Assembly: GCF_049275935.1 (NCBI RefSeq)
Contig: NZ_CP184830.1
Span: 6,758,001 to 6,822,000, forward strand
Direction of reading: 5' to 3'
Origin: Endozoicomonas_A sp049275935
GTDB lineage: Bacteria; Pseudomonadota; Gammaproteobacteria; Pseudomonadales; Endozoicomonadaceae
Length of the DNA: 64,000 nt
Shown here one piece after another: positions 28,381 through 36,900 of this stretch; the stretch's first letter is position 1; each line of letters opens with the position of its first letter. The notes under the pieces are model-generated. The model saw nothing but the letters and a program-made list of their open reading frames with translations. It made no database searches and had not been told where the DNA came from. The position numbers and the translations under genes were made by a program.

Positions 28381-28545
28381 TAAGTACCTGGCCAGTTGGT
28401 TTCGCATATTCTGGCGAGTGGATTTTTTCATCCTTCAAGGCGCAACGGCGGGCGCGTAGCCATAGCTACGCAACCAGAGTTGGAACGCAGAAGGATGGAA
28501 AAAGCCGCCGTCCAGAATATGCGAAACCAACTGGTTAGGTACTTA
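28381..28545. mobile_element. 165-bp inverted-repeat element (MITE-like) between G5 and G6
   Basis: The outer arms, about 28381-28438 and 28488-28545, are reverse complements with few mismatches, sharing for example CCAGTTGGTTTCGCATATTC. In the exact centre sits a perfect 7-bp stem GCGTAGC/GCTACGC (28454-28460, 28465-28471) with loop CATA. The ends can be read as AGTACCT...AGGTACT flanked by TA on both sides, as expected for TA-targeting (IS630/Tc1-like) miniature elements; that family link is inference. No coding capacity. As RNA it would fold into a long hairpin ending 50 nt before the G6 start. No second copy is seen in this window. Confidence 0.8.
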
Positions 28546-28595
28546 TAAGAGAAAACCCCTTAATCAGGCTTTCTACCCAGCTCTGAGGCAGTAGA
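28546..28595 (+). promoter_or_regulatory. Relic junction and ribosome site of G6
   Basis: AATCAGGCTTTCTACCCAGC and the following CTCTGAGGCAGTAGA match the G6/G7 and G7/G8 junctions, where they encode the upstream protein's last residues plus its stop. GAGG at 28585-28588 lies 7 nt before the ATG at 28596. The TAATAAAAGTACT box of the longer spacers is absent. Confidence 0.7.
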
Positions 28596-31500
28596 ATGAC
28601 AAATGCCCGTCCCAATGCATTAAGCCTCGCAGTGGCTGTTGCAATCAGCTCTACCCTTATTGGTGCTCAGGCACTAGCCGATCGCAAGTTGCAGATAAAA
28701 GCTGCCGATATTCCGGGTAATGGACATGTGGAGATTACCCTGAGTGAGGTCAACGTCCAGCCAACATTGGGGAATGATCAGCAACCCGTACCCAAATCCT
28801 TCACGACCACCTACCCTGCTCAGCCTCGTGACAGGCTGAGCCATCACTTTAATTCTGTGGGCTTTTCGGAAGCTCTTGCTGATGCCGATGGTGACGTTTC
28901 CATTATTGATGTGTTTGAAACAGGCAAAAATAGTGTTGCCCGAAAATACACCAAAGTCCTGAAAGTGGGTGATGAGGGACTCTTCAGGTTCACCCATGAC
29001 CTTAAACAAGAGAAACTGGTCATTGAAGTCAGAAGCAGAATGACCGATCAGGATTCCATTGAGGTGGTTCGCAGTCAATCATCTTGCAGCCTGTCATTAG
29101 AACCGCTGACGAAAATCGCCAGCTCCAGAGAACTGGCTGAGGTGCTGAACAGTGTCGATACCCTGAAAGGACAGCTCGGCGAAAGTGATCACTATGTTCC
29201 CCTTGCCACCGTTGAAGTAGAAAAAGTTGCAGTGGAAGGACGTACCTTCATGCGTCTTATCGCTGCAGGCGACCAGCCCCCTGACTTGCAACGTCTGGGT
29301 CAAACAGTCTTTGTCAATGATGATGTTCTCCTGGCAGCAGCCACCTCTGCCTATATCCGGGTTCATGTCCTGGGAGAGGAGTTACAACAGCAGGCGCTTA
29401 ATGAACTCTTGGCACTCAGCAAACCCGTCGGGTTTGTTGTCCACGTCGAGGATGACAAACAGATTTTTCATGTGCCTCCGGGTTATTCAAGGCTGGAAGT
29501 TAAAGAAACTCCTGGAGAGGTTATTGTTTTTCATGGTCAGATGCAGGATCCGCAAGATGTCGTTTTTGTAGAAAGCCTCCATAACCTCTGGAAAGAAGCT
29601 GAGCTTAATAACCCCACGCCGGCGGCGGCAGCGGCAGCAACAACAAAGGTTATGAAACATAAAGTCAAAAGCTACCAGTACGTCCTTCGAAGCAAACAGA
29701 TGACAGTGCTGGAGGGGCTTATTGTGAGGTACCCTGGCACCAGCAAATACCCATCAACGATACTGGCAGACAAAGATAGACGGGAGATGCATGCGCTTTC
29801 ATACTATGAATATCTCATGCAGGCATTGGCCAGTGCTACTCCTGATGAAATGTATGGAAGCGATACATTTGAACTCACACTGGAACACATCAGAGTCGCT
29901 TCGTACGCCATCACGCCAACCTGGCAGCAGATTCAGCTGGCAAAACACTTCAGTTTCAAACCCGTACTGAGACATTTTCTGACTAAACAGCTTTATGTTC
30001 AGGGTATGCTGAATCTTGTACCCAATCTCGCTGAACCACTGACCAAAATGTTTCACGATGACCCGTTTATGGCCAAAATTCTGAGCGACATGGCCGGGCA
30101 GTTGGTTGAAAGGGAGCTCCTGCTGGAAAAGCATCTGGCAACAGAAGGCAAACTCATTGAGGTTCGAGACCAGTTAAAGCTCAATCTGGCAACAGAAGGC
30201 AAACTCATTGAGGTTCGAGACCAGTTAAAGCTCAAAGTCGAGAGAGCTTATACCGATAGCCTTCAACTCAAACAACGGTTTGAGGATGAGATTGCCCAGA
30301 TGCGTACAATGACGAAAACACTGCAAGACCAGTCACAGAAACTTCAGCGGGAACTTGCACGAATTTCAGAGCTGGAGCAAGAAGTTATTGATGCCGGAGA
30401 AAACGCCAGAAAAGCTTACAACGCTCAACTGGCAGAAGATCTTGGTATTGATAACCGGGATGATGACCAGCCAACAGAAGAACAATTCAGACTCATTAGA
30501 CAGAAAATTCATGAAATCGGCACAGCGGCTGCCCAAGCAGGAACAGGCCATCCCAAAGCCATGCGTGAAGCCCTGGTCCTGAAGACAGTGAGTGACGTGG
30601 AAGAAGCTCTGGAATTAGAGATAGCTTTCCCCTGTAATAAAAAAGAGTTCGATATCTATCTCCGTCGCAGTGATATTTCTCAAGACATGGACAGACTTAT
30701 CAGAAAAGCCAGATATCAGGCAGAGAAAGAAGCCCTGGATCTACTGGAATTCGCAGAACAAACACTCAACCTCAACGTCAACAAAGACGATGACAAAATG
30801 GCAAGATTCATCAGGGTTTTCAGGAAACTTGACACCGAAAATCACTCAGATGACATTCTGAATGATATAGACATTAGCCTTTGGACGTACAATGGCAAAG
30901 CTCGTGACGAGAGGGATATCAAACTCAGAAGAGTCCTTGCACATCTTCATTATAAAATCGAAGCCCCGGCTCCGAATAAGCTAGCCACAGAGCAACAGAT
31001 CCAGCTGCTGGAAGCTGTAGAATCAATACTGACCCTCACATTGAATGAAGGGCACGGCAGAGCAGCAAGAGTGGCTCTGGTTCATAGCATACTTGAGGGC
31101 GGTGATCCCTCAGAGGAGACTCTGGATCTGATAGATCAAACCCTCTGGAAACAAGACAGCGCAGTGCTGGACGAGAGGGCTCTCAAACTCAGGAAGCTCG
31201 GTGCGAGTCTGGCCTATAAAGTTGAAGATTGGTATCTGGATATACATAGCAATGAACAACAGAAAAAACTGCTTGCAGCCATAGAGCATGAGCTGAATAT
31301 CTTCTTCCGTTGTGAAAGCCATGCTGCCAACAAAAGGGGCAAGGCCTTCACTGCCAGACTGGCCAGTGATCTGGATGTCGCATTTGAAGAAGATGCCTTC
31401 CTGCTTGAACAGAAGGATGCCCTGACAGGCAAAATTTGGGAATTAATTGATGAACTTAACGAAGTCTATCAGGATGAAAGTATCAAAAGAGCCAGGAACA

Positions 31501-33926
31501 ATGAAATGGCCTGTCAGCTCGCTATTAAGGATTACAAAGAAGATGCCACTATCCGCGACCAGAACAGTTTGATTGAAGCAAAACTCCTGCAGCTGGATGA
31601 AGAAGTTTTCAAGGCGGGCAGCTCTACCGTTAATGAGCGTATCACAGCTATTGAAAATGAGCTTGACAGGTACATGGCTCTGCTCCCGAAACCTAAGCCC
31701 CGATACGCTCTTGACCGTGAGGTAGCCATAGCCAGGCGAAAAATAAAAGAAGCTGAAAGTGAACTGTTGGCGGCTAAGGAACAGGTCAGTCCTGAGGCTC
31801 AGGATGAAGGCAGTAAAGCAGACATTAAGAAAATGAAAACAGCCCTGAAGGCTGCCGAAAAAGCCGTCGAAGATGATGGCGGTCCCTTCCAGTACACGCC
31901 GATACAGGCAGAAACTCTCAACGATCTTCACATATTCGCGCAACAGCACCCTCTCAAACAACTGGCTCTGCAAGTCGCAAATGGCCTGGCAGAATTAGCA
32001 TTAGAAAACGGTAAGGAAATACCCTACTTTCCAATTATCGATTTTGACGACGAATTTGCCCCCATTGGCTTGCGAGCAATGGTCGGGGACAAGCTGACGT
32101 TTGCACAGGCCAGTTGGGTTGTGGAAGTTTTCAAAAATCTGAAAACGACCTTTCCTGAACCTCCTTTCGAGCCTCCGGAAAATCATCTGCCTCTGAGTGT
32201 CACTTATAAAGTCCTGCGGCTGACTTGCTGGGCCAGTCACGGGATAGGAAGAGGGGCAAAAGAATACGACAACAGAATTCGCAGCATGGGCTCAGCAGGC
32301 ATTGACTTTGTCGAGCATCTGCGAGGCGTTCTGAAAAGCTTCCCGGAATACTTCGCCAGCCATTCTGCCAGTGGCAACAAGATCATCGCTTTGCTGCGTG
32401 AAGGACTGATCAGCAAGGCTGAACTTGGGAACTACATGAAGGCCGTCAGAGGTGTCGACGGTTATCAGACAGTGGATGAATTTGAGCACTTTCTTGGCTA
32501 CAAACAGGGTGTCAATGTGCCTCACTTCAAGAGTGCTGTCCGGATGCTGTCCGACAAGGGAGCTGAGGAATTCATGCAGAGTGCCTTTACTCCTGTGACC
32601 GTGACTGCGACCGACCCGGCAGCTATGAAAGAGTCGCTTGCCGGCATGAAGGAGTACGCAGCAGCGGTCATCGCCAACTATGTTCTTGACGATATTGCCT
32701 TTGACAATGGCCACAGGACGGCAGCCTTCCTGGCCAATGCTCAGGAGACCCTGACACCTTATGCCAATGCTGCCGGACTCTCTGAATCAGAACTGCTCAA
32801 GGCTGTCCATGGCACTTTGATGCAGGCGCATGCTGCAGTGGTTGAGTATCAGTTCAATGAATACTGGGGCAAACCTTCAGCCTTTCTCGTACAGGCCGTC
32901 ACCTGGTATTACTCCAGCTACAAACCTCTGCTGGTGACCCACACTTCACTGCAGGCCGCCGAGCAGTCTCTCTTGAACATGTCGTTCCTCTATCTTCTGG
33001 ATCTGACCAACCGGGGTGATTACCTGCACCGGATGCTCACACCTTTCCAGCACTGGTTGGAAGGCTACGGTGTTGATCCTGACCGAACCGGGCAATATGC
33101 CTACCACAGCGGAATTGAAAAAGTTTCTGAAGTGGGCGGGCTGGCCATGCCATTAGGTAAAGCCGCTTCCTCTGTCATTCTGCTGAGAACCGGCTCCATG
33201 CTGTTTGCCAGACAGTACAACGCCAACCCGCAGATGTATCGCAGCATTTCCCGTCTGGTGCCCGAAATAGTGAAATCCATGGGTTCCGGGCAAGGGGTTC
33301 AGGTACCGCTGCTGCACCGGGCGACACCACAAAAAGTGAAAACGCTGGCCTCGGCCACAGCCGGTCTGGTGCTGGGACCGGTAGCCACGTTCGGAGCGTA
33401 CGCCCACGGCCTTATATCCGGATTTACTTATGCCCAAAGCTTCGGATTCGCTCTGGCGTCGGGTCTCACTTTCGACTTCTTGATGAACGACAACAAGCTG
33501 CTCACTCAATGGCTGGGTGGACCTCTGGGTCGCAGTCTTGACAAGATGAATCGCTGGATTGGTGCCGGTGAAACGCAAGATGAATATCTGAAACGTACGA
33601 CGATTGCCACACCTCAAGGTTTCAGTGAAAACGATGAAGCCTACACAAACCGTGTTAAAGCAAACAACACAATGTATGGCTGGACTCGACACGAACATTA
33701 TCTGCAGTTCCGTGAACGCCGTGATCGCACCATGAAACTATTTGACAATGGCTGGGAGAAATACTTCAGGGAAAATGTGCCGAAATGGTCGTTTTCCCAT
33801 GCAGAAAGTATCCCATACTCCTACACTTTGGGAGCTTTTTACAAATGGCGACAGGGTGATGATAAAAAATCTCACGTTCATGATAAAAGAAGCGCCTCCC
33901 CAATCAGGCTTTCCAGCCAGCTCTGA
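28596..33926 (+). CDS. G6: giant exported array protein, 1776 residues
   Basis: The signal peptide ends A-L-A before D-R-K-L. An alanine run (six Ala, GCN-rich DNA near 29619-29640) sits in the linker at about residues 342-348. A perfect 2 x 17-residue repeat lies at about 513-546 in the coiled coil. Modules that follow: G-I-D-N-R-D-D-D-Q-P, E-F-D-I-Y-L-R-R, N-L-N-V-N-K-D-D-D-K, its diverged partner T-L-T-L-N-E-G, N-I-F-F-R-C-E-S, Q-L-A-I-K-D-Y-K-E-D and L-P-K-P-K-P-R-Y. The L-G-G-x-D-G-T-G-G module is missing and only its downstream helix (K-A-D-I-K-K-M) remains. The C-domain starts near 1092. Its TGA stop overlaps the ribosome site of G7, so the two are probably translationally coupled. Function unknown. 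Confidence 0.95.
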   Translation: MTNARPNALSLAVAVAISSTLIGAQALADRKLQIKAADIPGNGHVEITLSEVNVQPTLGNDQQPVPKSFTTTYPAQPRDRLSHHFNSVGFSEALADADGDVSIIDVFETGKNSVARKYTKVLKVGDEGLFRFTHDLKQEKLVIEVRSRMTDQDSIEVVRSQSSCSLSLEPLTKIASSRELAEVLNSVDTLKGQLGESDHYVPLATVEVEKVAVEGRTFMRLIAAGDQPPDLQRLGQTVFVNDDVLLAAATSAYIRVHVLGEELQQQALNELLALSKPVGFVVHVEDDKQIFHVPPGYSRLEVKETPGEVIVFHGQMQDPQDVVFVESLHNLWKEAELNNPTPAAAAAATTKVMKHKVKSYQYVLRSKQMTVLEGLIVRYPGTSKYPSTILADKDRREMHALSYYEYLMQALASATPDEMYGSDTFELTLEHIRVASYAITPTWQQIQLAKHFSFKPVLRHFLTKQLYVQGMLNLVPNLAEPLTKMFHDDPFMAKILSDMAGQLVERELLLEKHLATEGKLIEVRDQLKLNLATEGKLIEVRDQLKLKVERAYTDSLQLKQRFEDEIAQMRTMTKTLQDQSQKLQRELARISELEQEVIDAGENARKAYNAQLAEDLGIDNRDDDQPTEEQFRLIRQKIHEIGTAAAQAGTGHPKAMREALVLKTVSDVEEALELEIAFPCNKKEFDIYLRRSDISQDMDRLIRKARYQAEKEALDLLEFAEQTLNLNVNKDDDKMARFIRVFRKLDTENHSDDILNDIDISLWTYNGKARDERDIKLRRVLAHLHYKIEAPAPNKLATEQQIQLLEAVESILTLTLNEGHGRAARVALVHSILEGGDPSEETLDLIDQTLWKQDSAVLDERALKLRKLGASLAYKVEDWYLDIHSNEQQKKLLAAIEHELNIFFRCESHAANKRGKAFTARLASDLDVAFEEDAFLLEQKDALTGKIWELIDELNEVYQDESIKRARNNEMACQLAIKDYKEDATIRDQNSLIEAKLLQLDEEVFKAGSSTVNERITAIENELDRYMALLPKPKPRYALDREVAIARRKIKEAESELLAAKEQVSPEAQDEGSKADIKKMKTALKAAEKAVEDDGGPFQYTPIQAETLNDLHIFAQQHPLKQLALQVANGLAELALENGKEIPYFPIIDFDDEFAPIGLRAMVGDKLTFAQASWVVEVFKNLKTTFPEPPFEPPENHLPLSVTYKVLRLTCWASHGIGRGAKEYDNRIRSMGSAGIDFVEHLRGVLKSFPEYFASHSASGNKIIALLREGLISKAELGNYMKAVRGVDGYQTVDEFEHFLGYKQGVNVPHFKSAVRMLSDKGAEEFMQSAFTPVTVTATDPAAMKESLAGMKEYAAAVIANYVLDDIAFDNGHRTAAFLANAQETLTPYANAAGLSESELLKAVHGTLMQAHAAVVEYQFNEYWGKPSAFLVQAVTWYYSSYKPLLVTHTSLQAAEQSLLNMSFLYLLDLTNRGDYLHRMLTPFQHWLEGYGVDPDRTGQYAYHSGIEKVSEVGGLAMPLGKAASSVILLRTGSMLFARQYNANPQMYRSISRLVPEIVKSMGSGQGVQVPLLHRATPQKVKTLASATAGLVLGPVATFGAYAHGLISGFTYAQSFGFALASGLTFDFLMNDNKLLTQWLGGPLGRSLDKMNRWIGAGETQDEYLKRTTIATPQGFSENDEAYTNRVKANNTMYGWTRHEHYLQFRERRDRTMKLFDNGWEKYFRENVPKWSFSHAESIPYSYTLGAFYKWRQGDDKKSHVHDKRSASPIRLSSQL
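30133..30234 (+). repeat. Perfect 2 x 51-bp tandem repeat in G6
   Basis: 30133-30183 and 30184-30234 are identical at every base. They encode L-A-T-E-G-K-L-I-E-V-R-D-Q-L-K-L-(N/K) twice in a predicted coiled coil. Perfect identity points to a very recent in-frame slippage or duplication. Confidence 0.93.
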
Positions 33927-33935
33927 GGCAGTAGA
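33921..33935 (+). promoter_or_regulatory. G6/G7 tight junction: stop codon overlapping ribosome site
   Basis: TGA (33924-33926) of G6 shares bases with GAGG (33925-33928), 7 nt before the G7 ATG at 33936. This arrangement favours termination-reinitiation coupling. Confidence 0.8.
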
Positions 33936-36900
33936 ATGAAAAATGCCTGTCCCAATGCATTGAGCCTTGCAGTGGCCTTTGCAATCAGCGCTTCCATCAT
34001 GAGTACACAGGCACTGGCCGATCGCAGGCTGCTGACAAGATCTATTGATATTCCGGGCAATGGACAAACAGGGTTTACCCAGACTGAGGTCATAGTTCAG
34101 CCAACTTCAGGTCATGACCGGCAACCCATACCCAAATCCTGTACAACCACTTACCTTGACCAGATTGAGGTTCAGATCAGGGATGGCATCAAGGTTATTC
34201 ACGAAGGCTTCACCGACGTTATTGCCGACATTGGTGGCAGCGTTTACAGTGTTGATATTTTTGAAACAGACGACAATGGCGTTGCTCAAAAATACACCAA
34301 AATCCTGAAAGTGGGTGATGAGAGCGTCTTCAGGTTCATCCATAACCTTGCAGAAAGTAAGCTGGTCATTGAAGTCAGGGAAGGAATGACCGATCAGGCT
34401 TCAATTGAAGCTGTTCGTGCCCAATCAGGTGACATCCAACCATTAGAACCTGCAACGAAAATTGCCACTACCAAACAATTCGTCGGAATAATGAAAGCTG
34501 CATATAAAAAAGCAGGAAACCTTGGTGAAACTGATGACTATGTTGACCTCGTTACTATTGAAGTAGACCCGGTTGAAGTGAAAGGGCGCACCTTTATGCG
34601 TCTTATCGCTGCAGGCGATCAACCTCCTGATCTCCAGCGCCTGGGGCAATCGCTCTTTGTCAATGATGAGGTGCTTCTGGCAGCAGCCACCTCTGCCTAC
34701 ACCCAGGTTCATGTTCTGGGGAAAAAAGCACACCACGCAGCCCTGGCCAGTCTGTTGTCATACCATAGACCCGTCGGCTACGTTGTACACGTCGAAGATG
34801 ACACACTGGCTTATCCTGTGCCTACTGATTATCCAAAGCTGGAAGTGGAACAGGCTTCGGAAGAGATTATTGTTTTCCGTGGTCAGAAACAGAATCCAAC
34901 CGATATCGCTTTTGTGGAAGGCCACTACTCTGGCATCCGGGAAGAATATCGATTTAAAGAACTCCCTGCAAAGGTGATAACATACAAGGTCAAAGACTAC
35001 CAGCACATCATCAGAAGCAGGCAGATGGCGCTGCTGGAGGAGTTCGCTGCTGACCTGGCTGCACAGCACGATGCCAGGCTTGGTGATGATAAGCTGCTGA
35101 AACTTGGCTACTATGAATCTCTTCTGCAGGCATTAACCAGTGCTGCTCCAGATAAAACCTGTGAATTTGAGTTCACAAAAGATCACATCAGAGCCGCTAC
35201 ATCAGTCATCACGCCCACCTGGCTGCAGTTTCAACTGATAAAAAACTTCAGCTTTAAACCCTTACTTAATAATCTTCTGACTAACCATAATTTTGTTCAG
35301 AGTATTCGGAATATTCAGAAACTCATACCCTACGACACCGACGTGATAGATGACTTTGGTGCTGGCGAAAAAACAAAGTTTTCCTCCAAAGTCAAGGATG
35401 ACATCAGCGAACAGTTGCTTGAGATGGTTAACACGCAAGAAAAACGGCTGGCAAACGTGCCCGAATTCGCCAGAGCAGTCAAAACATCAGATGACATTAC
35501 AATGGCAAGTGCCACTGACAGTGGTGAGGATAAACTGAAAGTAGAACTGATCAGACAGAAATTTGCGGCTGAGTTTAAAGAGCTTCGTAAATTGTTCCGG
35601 GTGTTGAAAAACACGGTTCATGAATTTCGGCAGGATATCAAGCAAATCCCGTGGCTGGAAGAACAGTTCAGTGATGCCATAGCAGATACCACAAAAGCAC
35701 GCCACGCCCTTGCCGCAGCAATACTGGATACTGATATCTGGGATGATACCCGGCGAATGGAAGAAAAAGTCAGACTGTTCAGCAAGAGATGGTTTGAGCT
35801 CCATTCGGTGGCGGCAAAAAAACCGTTTCGGGAACAGCCTTATAAAGAAACGCTGGCAGCGATTGAGAGCCAGCTCGACATTGTTCCATACGATGAAAAC
35901 GACCTGAGTGGCCGCTCTGAGTTCATTCTAAAGCATCTGCAAAAACAGGCAGGCCAGAGCGATGAGATATTTCGGGATAAACTGGCTGTCGTTGAAGGTC
36001 AGCTCGGTCTGGTTCCAGATGAAAAAGATGGACCCCAGGCCCGCCAGGGTAACATTCGGAAGCTCCTTTGGCTGAAATGTGCCTGGGCCCAGGAACAAGA
36101 TCTCGAGCATCAACTTCAACATCTACACATTAAACAACAAAAAACTGAGATCGCCGAACAACTTCTTCAGCAACAGAGCACCAGCGCAGGCGCTGAAAGA
36201 GATCGAACACCAGACCACCCCAGGGTCAGGCCTGAAGTACTCATGAAACTGAGAGCCGTGGAAAAAACCCTGAAGATGGACGACCTGAAGGGCGAGGACA
36301 ACAGCGAGGAGAATGTGTATCAGCGTCGTAACGCCATTTCTGAGAAAATTCACTCATACACAACAAAAGCCATAGAGGTGGCAGAGGAGGAGGCTCTGCA
36401 TATAGTGGAAACACTGGAAGAAATATTAAAAATCAAAGCCAACAGAGAGGATAACAAAGCAACAAGACTTGCCGAAGTTCAGAGTGTGCTTCGTAGCTGC
36501 ATCCCAAAATACTTGCTGCGTGAGGTGGAAGGTTTCATCTGGAAAATACGCATGACCTGGAGCAAAGTAGAGAAAGTAAGAGTCTGGAACCTTGTAGATT
36601 TTCTTGACATTAATGTCGAAACCCCGGATCCGGATGAGCGTGTCTTAAAACAACAGATAAGGATGCTTGAAGCTTTAGAGAACGAGCTGAACATCGACAA
36701 GAGTGAAAACCCTGCTGCTATAAAAAGAGGCAGGGAGGCTGCTGCTGAGCTGGCTTTGCCTCTAAAAGTAGAATTTGAAAAAGGTGCCAGCCTGAATGAC
36801 CAGAAGAATGCTCTAAAAGCCAGTATTCGGGCATTAGAGGAAGAAGTATACCACCTCGACCACTATTGTCACGATGAAGATCTCGCGAGAGAGGGATACG

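Noticed and set aside
28237..28431. Minus-strand frame running from the G5 end into the inverted-repeat element as a small gene
   Set aside because: It is half antisense to the conserved G5 C-terminus and half in the element arm, with no ribosome site. No transposase motif is present.
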